From Rana temporaria (taxonomy: Eukaryota > Chordata > Amphibia > Anura > Ranidae), in assembly GCF_905171775.1 (NCBI RefSeq), contig NC_053490.1, positions 519,480,560-519,544,559 on the forward strand: a stretch of DNA of 64,000 nucleotides, given 5' to 3'. Positions within the stretch are counted from its first letter, which is position 1; the number at the start of each line of letters is the position of its first letter. A program made the position numbers and the translations under genes. Below are positions 12,401-21,315 of this stretch, in pieces. The notes under the pieces were generated by a model. It did no database searches and was not told the origin of the DNA. It was given only the letters and a program-made list of their open reading frames with translations.

Positions 12401-12487
12401 TTTTCCTGGTGCCTCCATGGCAGCATACCAATGGTCAAATAACTCGCTTACAGGGAGGGTACTGCTCAAAAATATATATTTAATAAA

Positions 12488-15316
12488 CTACAGAGTGGAG
12501 CATTCTAGCATTTTTCTCCCAAAGTCACGGGAGGTGAGAGCTGCCGGATCCAGGCTATAGTGTGCCATAAAGGTGCTGAAGGAAGACCAGCTTGCTGCCC
12601 TGCAGATTGTCTCTGGGGAGACCCGTGCCAAAGCTGCCCAAGACGCGGCGACTCCTCTTGTTGAATGGGCGTTCACTGCCTTGGGAATAGGAAGACCACT
12701 AGCCCGATAAGTTTTCTGAATGAGTTTAACAATCCAACTTGCCACTGTTACTTTGGAAGCTGCTTTTCCCTTCCTTGCTCCTCTAGGGATGATGAAGAGA
12801 CGTTGGTCCTTCCGGAACTCCTGAGTTAACTTAAGATAGTGTTTTAAGGATCTGGCTACATCCAGCTCATGTAAGTTTGAGGATGCTTGTTCTACTTCAA
12901 ATGTTGGAAGGACCCATTCCTGATTTAGATGAAAGACCGAAGGTACTTTAGGAATGAATTGATGAATAGGCTGTAATACCACCCTGTCTGGGAAGAAGGT
13001 GATATAAGGCTCTTGGGCTCCTAGGGCCTGAATTTCCGATATCCTGCGCCCCGATGTGATGGCAATTAGGAAGGCTGTTTTCCAGGTAATGTCTTCCAGT
13101 GAGCAATCTTCTGTAGGAGCGAAGGGGGAACGTGCTAGAGCTTCCAGAACTATTGTTAGATCCCACTTGGGGTATAGAGATTTTCTAGGCGGGCGTAGTC
13201 TCAGAACCGCTTTCAGAAATCGGTCCACCAACGGATTATGAGCCCATCGAACATCTGTTAGAGCTGAGATGGCAGACACCTGGACCTTTAGGGTGCTGTG
13301 GCCCAAACCTAGGTCTAAGCCTGACTGCAGAAAAGATAGAACATTGTGGACTTCAGGCAATAGTGGGTTGAATTGGTTGGCTTCCGCCAGAGCCACAAAC
13401 TTCTTCCATATTCTGTAGTAAGTGGTGTTTGTGGAAGATTTCCTTGCAAGCAAAAGGGTTTGAATAACTTTATGTGAACACCCTAAGTCCCCCAGCCTCC
13501 TCCTTTCAATTTCCAGACCCTCAAGTCCAGTATCCCTGGATGAGGATGAAGGAAGTTGCCCTGAGACAGCAGGCTGCTCCTGTGAGGTAGAGGAGTCGGA
13601 CTGCACAGTGATAGACTGACCAAGAGCGGGAACCATGGCCTCCTCGGCCAATATGGAATGACCGCCAGAATGGTGACATCTTCTTTCGTCAGACGTTGGA
13701 GTAATCTCAGAATTAAGGGGGTTGGGGGGAATGCATATCCCAACTGGAATGTCCAAGGCTGGATCAAGGCATCCGTACCCGCTGAGGTCGGACATGGTGT
13801 CCTCGAGAAAAACAGAGGAGTTTTCGCGTTGAGGGGTGAGGCAAAGAGATCTATTTGGGGAGTCCCCCACTGTTGGCAGATCCTGTTGAAAACCTCTTGG
13901 TCTAGAGACCACTCGTTGTTGTTGTAAAATGACCTGGAAAGGTGATCGGCTAGCTGGTTCTCTGGTCCCGGAATATAGGATGCTCGTAGGTCGTATAGAT
14001 TCTTTTCTGCCCAAGAGATTATCGGAGTTACCTCGCTGAGCAGTGACCCGCTGTGTGTACCCCCTTGGTTCTGGACGTAGGCTACTGCTGCACGGTTGTC
14101 CATTTGGAGAAGGACAGGTTTGTCTCTGAGGAGAGGAGCTAGATGCAGAACCGCCATCCACGCTGCTCTTAGTTCCAGGATATTGGAAATCACCCCCTCC
14201 GCATTGAACGGCCACCTCCCTTGAACTAGCTTGCCTTGGGTGTGTGCTCCCCAACCAAGCTGACTGGCGTCTGATGTAAGGACTGTCCAGGTAACTGGTC
14301 CAAGGAACCGAGGAACTAGTAGATTGGAGGGCCTCGTCCACCACCACAGGCTGGATTTCACTGAAGAGGTAACACTTATTTTCTGTTTGAGATGTTCTTT
14401 CCCCCACTGTGCTAGGAAACCTAGTTGGAATTCCCGTAGGTGCCATCTGGCCCATTTTATCATAGGAATGCATGAAGCGAGGGAGCCTACTAGACTCAGA
14501 CAGTCTGAAGCTGGCATGTTGCGGGAACCCATTGCTCGTTTCACCTTCTGGATCAAATTCGGAATCTTCTCGGGTGGAAGAGAGACCGACCTTTCCGGGG
14601 TATTGAATAAGGCCCCCAAATAAGTCATTTTCTGTGTTGGCGTTAGTTGGCTTTTTTCCAGGTTGATCAACCAGCCAAACCTGACCAAGGTGTTTAGTAC
14701 TGTTTGAGTGTGCTCCTCTAGGGTGCACTTGCGCTGAGACAAGATTAGAATATCGTCCAGATAATACAGTACTCGAATCCCTTCTTCCCGAAGGGGTGCC
14801 AGGATTGCCCCTAACACTTTTGTAAATGTTCTGGGGGCTGACGAGATTCCAAACGGGAGGCATTGGAATTGTAGATGTAGACTGCCTATCTTGAACCGTA
14901 AGAAATGCTGGAACTGGTCGTGTACTGGAATGTGCAGATACGCATCTTGAAGGTCTATGGAGACCATCCAGTCCCCTGGTTGGACTGATAAGATTACTGT
15001 GTTCAGAGACTCCATCTTGAAACGTTCCAATCTGATATACTTGTTTAATCTCTTTAAATCCAGTACGGGCCTCCACCCTCCCGTCTTCTTGGGAACTAAA
15101 AAGACGGGAGAGTAGAATCCCGATTTTATCTCTGACGCTGGTACTGGCGATACTGCCTTCTGTTGTAGAAGTATTTGGATGTACTGAAATAATACTTCCC
15201 TTTTCTCCTTGGAGGCCGGGATCTTGGTATCTTGAAAAGAAAAGGGTGGGGGTCGGGTTTTGAATCTCCAAAAATGTCCCCGGAGGACGGTGGACACTGC
15301 CCATAGATCGGTGCAC
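12488..15316 (-). CDS. DIRS tyrosine recombinase (YR) frame
   Basis: The frame is open for 942 codons from a GTG, but its first two thirds overlap the RT frame and may not be used. The recombinase domain lies in roughly the last 320 residues (about 12488-13450). A core-binding-like region (HKVIQTLLLARKSS onward) precedes the catalytic part. The family's catalytic residues are visible: arginine in SGRRISEIQ, the HxxR motif in NAHSTRGVAASW, and the nucleophilic tyrosine in FMAHYSLD. No stop or frameshift interrupts the domain. Function: integrates the circular DNA copy. Overlap of YR and RT frames is usual in DIRS elements. Weak point: the true start is not evident. Confidence 0.9.
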   Translation of the reverse strand: MHRSMGSVHRPPGTFLEIQNPTPTLFFSRYQDPGLQGEKGSIISVHPNTSTTEGSIASTSVRDKIGILLSRLFSSQEDGRVEARTGFKEIKQVYQIGTFQDGVSEHSNLISPTRGLDGLHRPSRCVSAHSSTRPVPAFLTVQDRQSTSTIPMPPVWNLVSPQNIYKSVRGNPGTPSGRRDSSTVLSGRYSNLVSAQVHPRGAHSNSTKHLGQVWLVDQPGKKPTNANTENDLFGGLIQYPGKVGLSSTREDSEFDPEGETSNGFPQHASFRLSESSRLPRFMHSYDKMGQMAPTGIPTRFPSTVGERTSQTENKCYLFSEIQPVVVDEALQSTSSSVPWTSYLDSPYIRRQSAWLGSTHPRQASSREVAVQCGGGDFQYPGTKSSVDGGSASSSSPQRQTCPSPNGQPCSSSLRPEPRGYTQRVTAQRGNSDNLLGRKESIRPTSILYSGTREPASRSPFQVILQQQRVVSRPRGFQQDLPTVGDSPNRSLCLTPQRENSSVFLEDTMSDLSGYGCLDPALDIPVGICIPPNPLNSEITPTSDERRCHHSGGHSILAEEAMVPALGQSITVQSDSSTSQEQPAVSGQLPSSSSRDTGLEGLEIERRRLGDLGCSHKVIQTLLLARKSSTNTTYYRIWKKFVALAEANQFNPLLPEVHNVLSFLQSGLDLGLGHSTLKVQVSAISALTDVRWAHNPLVDRFLKAVLRLRPPRKSLYPKWDLTIVLEALARSPFAPTEDCSLEDITWKTAFLIAITSGRRISEIQALGAQEPYITFFPDRVVLQPIHQFIPKVPSVFHLNQEWVLPTFEVEQASSNLHELDVARSLKHYLKLTQEFRKDQRLFIIPRGARKGKAASKVTVASWIVKLIQKTYRASGLPIPKAVNAHSTRGVAASWAALARVSPETICRAASWSSFSTFMAHYSLDPAALTSRDFGRKMLECSTL

Positions 15317-15360
15317 CCCTCCACCCAGACCTGCGCATAGGATTTGAGTCTTGCTCCCAC
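13483..15360 (-). CDS. DIRS reverse transcriptase / RNase H / methylase-like polyprotein
   Basis: The 625-codon frame is uninterrupted. RT motifs run from SPVFLVPKKTGGWRPVLD through VSIDLQDAYLHIPV and LPFGISSAPRTFTK to the catalytic YLDD in VLYYLDDILIL. RNase H follows with its acidic residues in LTSDASQLGWG, NILELRAAW, LLQMDNRAA and NQLADHLSR. The C-terminal part (PQIDLFASPLN to IPYWPRRPWF) resembles the methylase-like region found after RNase H in many DIRS elements. There is no ATG at the front; the frame stays open upstream and overlaps the end of Gag, so it may be reached by frameshifting or re-initiation. Confidence 0.93.
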   Translation of the reverse strand: MGARLKSYAQVWVEGCTDLWAVSTVLRGHFWRFKTRPPPFSFQDTKIPASKEKREVLFQYIQILLQQKAVSPVPASEIKSGFYSPVFLVPKKTGGWRPVLDLKRLNKYIRLERFKMESLNTVILSVQPGDWMVSIDLQDAYLHIPVHDQFQHFLRFKIGSLHLQFQCLPFGISSAPRTFTKVLGAILAPLREEGIRVLYYLDDILILSQRKCTLEEHTQTVLNTLVRFGWLINLEKSQLTPTQKMTYLGALFNTPERSVSLPPEKIPNLIQKVKRAMGSRNMPASDCLSLVGSLASCIPMIKWARWHLREFQLGFLAQWGKEHLKQKISVTSSVKSSLWWWTRPSNLLVPRFLGPVTWTVLTSDASQLGWGAHTQGKLVQGRWPFNAEGVISNILELRAAWMAVLHLAPLLRDKPVLLQMDNRAAVAYVQNQGGTHSGSLLSEVTPIISWAEKNLYDLRASYIPGPENQLADHLSRSFYNNNEWSLDQEVFNRICQQWGTPQIDLFASPLNAKTPLFFSRTPCPTSAGTDALIQPWTFQLGYAFPPTPLILRLLQRLTKEDVTILAVIPYWPRRPWFPLLVSLSLCSPTPLPHRSSLLSQGNFLHPHPGILDLRVWKLKGGGWGT

Positions 15361-15385
15361 TAAGCCGGTCTGGGTGGTAGGGAAG

Positions 15386-16762
15386 TCAAAAAGACTTCTG
15401 GGTATCCCCAGCGGAGGTTGTGGGCTTTGGTTTTCCTAGTTTAAGGAAAGAAGCTTGAGACCCTTTCCAGCCCCGTCTGTACTCTCTGCCTGGGCGGTAG
15501 GACCTTGAGTCCCTCCCTCTCTGTTGGGCCCCTGGCCTGGGAGCGAATCTCTTCCTCCTGCTTCTGTCTTGAGGGATTAAACCACTCTTTCCCCCTGTGA
15601 CTCTTGAAATCGCGGAGTCCATCTTCTCTCCAAATAGTGCTTTCCCATCGTACGGAATGCGACACCAAGATTGTTTAGAAGATGGGTCTGCTGCCCATGG
15701 TTTTAACCACAGGGCTCTTCTGGCCGTGATCGAATACAGCATGGCCCTGGATGAACTTCTTAAGACATCTATAGCCGCTTCTGCCATGAAATCTGATGCA
15801 AGCTTTAGCTCATCTAATGCCTTAATAACTTCTTCAGTGTCTATACCTGCCCTGAGAGCTGTCTCGATGTTGTCAGACCACACTCGGGTGGCCCTGGAGA
15901 CGGATGACAAGGCCACTGCTGGCTTGCAAGCCCCTCCAGTCGCTTGGTACACCTTTTTAAGGTCTGCGTCGATCCTCCGATCCAAGGCGTCTTTAAAGGA
16001 GACCGAGTCTTCTAGTGGTAGGGTCGTATTTTTTGCCAGCCTCATGACTGAAGCATCTACAGCCGGAATGGAGTCAAAGAGTTTGGCATCTGACTCGGCC
16101 AATGGATACAGTTTTTGGAGATGATTGAAGGCGACTGGCCTCTTCTCTACCCTTTGCCATTCCCCTAAGATGATCCCTTTAATTTCCTCCATAAGCGGGA
16201 AATTAGAGACCTTTTTTATCAAATGAGGAAAATACTTTTTTGTTTTGGACGGGGGTTCGGGGCATTCTTCCTCCCATTGAATAGCGTCCTTGACTGCCAC
16301 CACAAAAGGTTCCACTAAACTAAAGTCAAATGATGAAAACTCCTCCTCATTTGAGACTGGCTCTTCCTCCGAGCCACCTTCCCCGGGGTATGGGGTGGAC
16401 GGGCCTGCGACCTCTTGATCAGCAGAGGGAGAAGAAGGGGTACTTTGTGCAGAAGCCAATTCCCTGATTGATTCCTTGATGAGCTCTTTTATGGAGCTTG
16501 AGGAGCTCCGCTCTTCTGCTGTAGCCTCTGAAAAACACTGGCCGCAGGCTAGCTTCCCTGGTAAGGCTTTTTTACCACAAACCCAGCAGTCCTCCCCTCT
16601 TGGTTTGGATGAGGAGCGGTGGGAAGAACTCCACTGACTACTTGAGTTACGGGTTGAAGTGTGGTGGTGACCCGAACTTCTATGGCTCCCTGAGCCTCTG
16701 TCGCGGGATGATCTGTGAGATGAGTCTCGTTGCGGGCTGCGGAGACAAAACCACAGAAAAGG
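15386..16762 (-). CDS. DIRS Gag-like frame
   Basis: The frame is open from an in-frame TAG at 16763-16765 down to a TGA at 15386, but contains no ATG near its start. Reading with the element, a serine/histidine-rich segment is followed by a CxxC-x10-CxxC zinc-finger-like motif (CWVCGKKALPGKLACGQC, about 16530-16588), an acidic stretch, a helical central region (HLIKKVSNFPLMEEIKGI onward) and a basic C-terminus rich in arginine and glycine (RPGREYRRGWKGS). That order suits a nucleic-acid-binding capsid protein. The missing start codon may mean a lost ATG, a spliced leader (CTCCGCAG lies in the region) or non-ATG initiation. Confidence 0.75.
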   Translation of the reverse strand, partial: PFLWFCLRSPQRDSSHRSSRDRGSGSHRSSGHHHTSTRNSSSQWSSSHRSSSKPRGEDCWVCGKKALPGKLACGQCFSEATAEERSSSSSIKELIKESIRELASAQSTPSSPSADQEVAGPSTPYPGEGGSEEEPVSNEEEFSSFDFSLVEPFVVAVKDAIQWEEECPEPPSKTKKYFPHLIKKVSNFPLMEEIKGIILGEWQRVEKRPVAFNHLQKLYPLAESDAKLFDSIPAVDASVMRLAKNTTLPLEDSVSFKDALDRRIDADLKKVYQATGGACKPAVALSSVSRATRVWSDNIETALRAGIDTEEVIKALDELKLASDFMAEAAIDVLRSSSRAMLYSITARRALWLKPWAADPSSKQSWCRIPYDGKALFGEKMDSAISRVTGGKSGLIPQDRSRRKRFAPRPGAQQRGRDSRSYRPGREYRRGWKGSQASFLKLGKPKPTTSAGDTQKSF

Positions 16763-17754
16763 CTATATTGTATGCCTGCTGCAGTGCTCTTTTTTTTAAA
16801 AAAAACTTACCTGACTGTAGCAGCCCTTACCTAGTGGATTGTTGAGGATCTTTTTGTTTTGGCGTGACTATGTCCAGGACAGCTAAGGGCAAATTACAGA
16901 ATTTACGCTGATTACTAACCTGCTTTAGATAAAGTATTACATAAGCATTCGTTTCTTGTGAAGAAAAAGGAATAATAGCAGTATACATCCACACCTACAT
17001 ATATATACATATATATATATACACATACATACATATATATATCCATACACATGCCCATAAAGGATAATCACAAACAAAAGGAAAACATTCCTCCTTTTTT
17101 TTTTTTTTTTTAAAACAAAAGAAACACTTTTTTTTTTTTTTTAAGACCCATGAAATAGATGTACCTTGGCAGTGATCCATAGTGCTTGCTGCAGGGGGAG
17201 CAAGCAAGAGAAGAGCAATGGAGATGCTATCCCACAGACAGTCTGCTCCCAAATGAGAGACACAGGCTGTTTAAATAGCTTGGGAGTACCAAGATGGCCG
17301 CCGGATGCGCAGTGCGCATGCGCGGCCGTGCCGACGCGACTCCGCCCACCGAGATGACAAGCCTGAGTCATGTGACGCGCGCGAAGCGCTCGCCGCTCGT
17401 GGAGGGAGCCGATGCTCCGACATCCAGCCGCAGAGTGATACAAACACTGGCGGTAAGTGGGGTGCGCTAGATGGCCTGCTTGGAAGGGACAGCATTATGG
17501 AAGAATCAATTGGGATACCTTGGGACAGTCAGCCTGTGTTACCTAGCGAGGAGAGAAGACAGGCTCCTGGAGGTTTAAAATAAGTGCCCTGAAAAAAAGA
17601 TCCACAGAAAAAAAGGGCTCCTATACTTATCTGGCGCCTTTAGCAGCCCAAGCCATAGGACTCCGTCCTGCAGGAGAGCATGAACCTGCAACGGTCACAC
17701 CATGGGATGGTGAGGTAGAGCTGACGTATGATCCTGCGGGATGAGGACAGAAAA
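16763..17754 (-). other. DIRS 5' untranslated region
   Basis: Lies between Gag and the right terminal repeat on the element's 5' side. It contains polyT/polyA runs near 17095-17142 and a GC-rich patch at 17290-17410. I see no coding frame with recognisable domains. Confidence 0.6.
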
Positions 17755-17867
17755 AAGAATGCCTAAACAGGGGGGAGCAACTCCTTTTATTAAGAGAGTT
17801 ATGTGGTCCTGTGGGTCGGTCGGGGGCGGAGCCATGACCATTGGTATGCTGCCATGGAGGCACCAGG

Positions 17868-17870
<3 letters not shown>
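17755..17870. repeat. DIRS right inverted terminal repeat
   Basis: Starts AAGAATGCCTAAACAGG and ends GGAGGCACCAGGAAA directly at the TA array. The last 37 bp are complementary to the internal region at 12401-12437, as expected of the DIRS internal complementary region. Confidence 0.85.
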
Positions 17871-17936
<66 letters not shown>

Positions 17937-17960
17937 TAGATATATAAATAGAGAGAGAGA
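17871..17960. repeat. TA microsatellite, right flank of DIRS
   Basis: A pure TA run of about 60 bp leads into AGATATATAAATAGAGAGAG, matching the left-flank array. Confidence 0.9.
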
Positions 17961-18793
17961 GTTAAAATTAATCTTTTTTTGTTTTTATATTTATTTTTAT
18001 GTTTACATATTTTCTTACAGGTGACAGCTATACAAAGGGGAAATAAAGTTGCTGGGAATTTTTGGAGATTTAATCTTTTTGCAAGTAATACTATAATAAA
18101 TAAAAAAATAAGAAAATTTTCTATAAATATATTTATATAAATCTTTAATGTTTACATATCGGAATTTATAGAGATATATCTTCATATTTTTAAATTGATT
18201 TAATTATTAAATGGATGTATAGATATACATATGCATGTATATATTGATTGCTAGATATACACCTCAATATATATCTATACTTCAAAAAATAACAACGCTG
18301 CTGTTTTTTGAAAAAATAATTAGTTCTGGTAATACACTCATTAAATATATATATATTTCGATTAATATTTTTTTTAAAACTATAGGGAAATAATGTACGA
18401 TTTCGGAAGAAGGTAATATTACATTTGTGACCCAGCATCTGCAGCATGCTCCGGAAGCTCTGATAACAGCTTCCGGGTGTACGCTGTGCAGAGCTTCTCT
18501 TCGTTTCCATAGTAACCGGAAACGAAGAAGAGGCTTGAATATTTGCCGTAGTGCGCACGCGTGGGATTACAGCAATCGTCATCAACTGTGGGCGGAAGTT
18601 TTTACAGCAGCAGATGCGGAAGACAAAAAGAATAATGGTGCTGGCATAGTACAAGGAAGCTCAGGGACAAAGGTAACGATTACACCGCAATTATAATAAT
18701 TGCATTGATTACATAACGATCGGTGGATGCAGCGGGACACTGTTTTTAGGAAACTGTTAATACTGAAGATAGTAGATGGGGGTTTACAACCGC
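17961..18793. other. AT-rich spacer then GC-richer MITE interior; no gene
   Basis: An AT-rich stretch to about 18420, then a segment with short inverted strings (GGAAGCTCTGATAACAGCTTCC, split at the loop). No coding evidence. Confidence 0.45.
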
Positions 18794-18984
18794 TTTAAGT
18801 AGGTAGGAGGCAGACTGCCTCCCCTTTGCATCTATCACTCTCAGTGCCATCATGGGGCCCCCAATTTCAGGGGAGCATGGGCTCAAGGACCAGCTGCTTT
18901 GGGGAAAGTGCAGGGGGCCCCCATGCAGCTGGGGCCCCTGGGCAGTGCCCAGGTGTGCCCTCTCATTAAGACAGCCACGCAAGA

Positions 18985-19149
18985 CTCCATTGCTGAAGAA
19001 AAATAATATTGAAGCTTGTTTAAAGTTCGCTGCACAACATTTAGACAAGCCTGTGAAACACGGAGAGAATATAGTCTGGTCAGATCAGAACAAAATTTAA
19101 CTCTTTGGATGCCATATTACACACCATGTTTGGAGGTCAAATGGCACTT
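18985..19149 (+). pseudogene. Tc1-like transposase fragment (upstream half)
   Basis: The translation LKFAAQHLDKPVKHGENIVW followed by SDQNKI is a typical Tc1 transposase stretch around the second catalytic aspartate. A stop follows. Homology breaks at about 19148 in ATGGCACT and resumes near 26827 in CACTGCACATCACCCC, so one Tc1 copy is split by 7.7 kb of later insertions. Confidence 0.75.
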
Positions 19150-19773
19150 GAAGTAAATATGCAATAATATACAATCTAATATAAACTATATTACTATTCT
19201 TCCGAAAGGTGTTTACTGATTCCCTCTATCTATTGCATAAAGGTATTAACTTGTCTAAGCCTATAATTAGATAGTCTATTAAGACTCTGATAAGCACAAT
19301 GATATAAGTTTTCTATGAAAGTAAACACACTGCTTAGTAAAACAATAACTTTCATTTATTTCCCAAGAAAATAGGAATATACTAACGTCAAACACTAAGC
19401 AGCAGAATATCAAAAATACTCATCACAATCCTCTAGACATAGTCTCATTGGCTGGGTTCTGGATGGCAAAAGCCAGGATCTAGGGGGAAAGGGGACTATT
19501 TCTCTTTTGTGTGTCTTTTTTACTCAAACATTCACACCCACTCGTAACCACCCCCACTTGCCTTATGCCCAATAGATATTGCCAAGAGGTAGTCCTTGTA
19601 ATATATTATATTGGCCTCTAGGGGCAGCATTGTCCATGTATCATCTCCATGAACTGTGGGCCGTCTTTGCTAGCCCTTATTCTCTTTGAAGCCTGTAATC
19701 ACACATATCACACCAGGTGGGCTTGAGCCAAGCCGTTGTTACTAACTTCCAGATGCAGATTCTGATATGCTAC
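19150..19773. other. Nothing recognised
   Basis: AT-rich sequence inserted within the split Tc1; no gene or repeat ends supported. Confidence 0.45.
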
Positions 19774-19787
19774 AAAGCTTTGATGTT

Positions 19788-20779
19788 GATATAGAAAAAG
19801 GTGGAGTCACGCTAAATAATGTGTGATAAATTATGTCTTATCCAATCATAAGGGACAAAAATAAATATAAAAAAGTCCAATGATGAAACAAGTCTGATTG
19901 GACGAAACGTTGGGAGGAGGCGTACTGACGTCACCGCTAGTGAGGATACTCGTTTTGTTACCGGCCGGAACTTTTATGCTGTTTTATATCTCATATGCTG
20001 TAAGTGCATTACTTTTTTATTGATTAAACGTCTAAACGATGTTACACTATTGTGAGTTCTCTTCTACATGCTCGTACATCGCCTGATTACTGGTCTGAGG
20101 GTCGCTCTGTGGAAAGCTTTCATCTGCTGCACACACTACATATACTGTCTGCGAATGTTATTTCCAGGGCTCTGGTAAGGATCAGTGTGTACTGTGGTGG
20201 TGGTGATTTGTTTGTGTCACACTGTTCTTTTGCCAGTCACTGGGGGATGATACATGCAAGTGCTCCATACAGTATCACACTATTTTAGTTCATTTGTTTT
20301 TCCCTGGATACTCCGCTGGAGGACCATTGCGAGGATCGCTTCAAGATTCCGATTCCCTGTGCAGCCCAGGTGTATGGCTACTTGCTTTGCTTGATCCATT
20401 TGGATCGTCCTATCTGGTAAGGGTCAGTAATACCAGGAAGTTGTGATCCATGCCCGTGGTTTATCCTCTGATCCAGATTTCTTTTACTCCTTTGGATAGC
20501 TGTTTTTGAATTTTATTTCTCACTGAACTGATCACATTTTCTGCTATACCATTTTTTATATATATCACATTTTTCTTTTTATATGAACTTTCTCCTTCAC
20601 TGTTTTCATCATTGGACTTTTTTATATTTATTTTTGTCCCTTATGATTGGATAAGACATAATTTATCACACATTATTTAGCGCGACTCCACCTTTTTCTA
20701 TGTTAATTTTTGTTTGTATAAACATTTTGAGTTTGCAGCTGTATATTGCACTAGATAAGCGCACTTTTTTTCCCTTTTG
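19788..20779. mobile_element. Non-coding Penelope-like terminal-repeat unit
   Basis: It is flanked by the 14-bp repeat AAAGCTTTGATGTT (19774-19787 and 20780-20793). Inverted arms lie near 19790-19900 and 20612-20700 (AAGGTGGAGTCACGCTAAAT-type ends). A hammerhead-like motif follows the left arm. No reverse transcriptase is present, so it resembles a solo Penelope pLTR. Confidence 0.6.
19880..19922 (+). ncRNA. Hammerhead-ribozyme-like motif in Penelope unit
   Basis: The order is TGATGA, a short possible stem (AGTC...GGAC), GAAAC, then GTTGGG. Base C3 of the core is A, four extra bases follow TGATGA, and the cleavage triplet is weak, so it is probably inactive. Confidence 0.35.
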
Positions 20780-21197
20780 AAAGCTTTGATGTTAACTGGT
20801 TACATTCCAACTTGGGGCCAGTAGCCTGTATGAACCAGGAAGCGAAATTCCAGAACTATGATATTAACCACTAGAGGCCCGCGCTATAGCCGAATGACGG
20901 CTACAGCGCGGACCTGAAAATCCAACTGGACGTCAATTGACGTCTGCCCCTTTCCTCGTTCCCTGCGCGCGCTCCCGAGCGTGCAGCGGGGAAACTCTGT
21001 GCTGGCCGTGTCCCTTGGACACAGCCAATCACAGATCGCCGTGAACGGTCAATCGAAGTGGCCGTTTGGTAGGCAATCTGTGCGGCCAATGAGAGATGAT
21101 CTCATATGTAAACATATGAGATCATCTCTCATTGCCGGCTCTCACAGAGACAGCATGCTGTCAGGGAGAGAGGAGACCGATCTGTGTCTCTTGTACA

Positions 21198-21277
21198 CAG
21201 TGGCGTCTCCAGCGTTCATATTTAGGGGGGGCACATGGGGGGACAGGGACAAAAGTAGGGGGCCAACTATAAAATGC

Positions 21278-21315
<38 letters not shown>

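Larger units (their letters stand above)
12141..17870 (-). mobile_element. DIRS-type tyrosine-recombinase retrotransposon, apparently full length
   Basis: Inverted rather than direct terminal repeats (12176-12293 against 17755-17870), an internal region complementary to the right end (12401-12437), and minus-strand Gag, RT/RNase H and tyrosine-recombinase frames identify a DIRS element. Such elements integrate by a recombinase through a circular intermediate and make no target duplication; none is seen here. The insertion point is inside a TA microsatellite. Confidence 0.93.
10795..18793. mobile_element. Possible TTAA element interrupted by microsatellite and DIRS
   Basis: TTAA at 10791 followed by AGTGGTTGTAAACC pairs with GGTTTACAACCGCT and TTAA at 18794. 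The interiors are not obviously palindromic, so the pair could belong to two different elements. Confidence 0.45.
10705..18979. mobile_element. Split CAGGGCCATCTTAAT-type hAT element enclosing younger insertions
   Basis: The left part (10705-10790, starting CAGGGCCATCTTAATAGC) and right part (18798-18979, ending ATTAAGACAGCCACG) match the ends of the intact element at 35751-36929. The DIRS element, microsatellites and a TTAA pair sit between them. No target duplication is visible. Confidence 0.5.

Noticed and set aside
15597..16124. 175-codon plus-strand frame opposite DIRS Gag
   Set aside because: It is the antisense shadow of the Gag frame, whose zinc-finger-like motif and basic tail are the meaningful reading.
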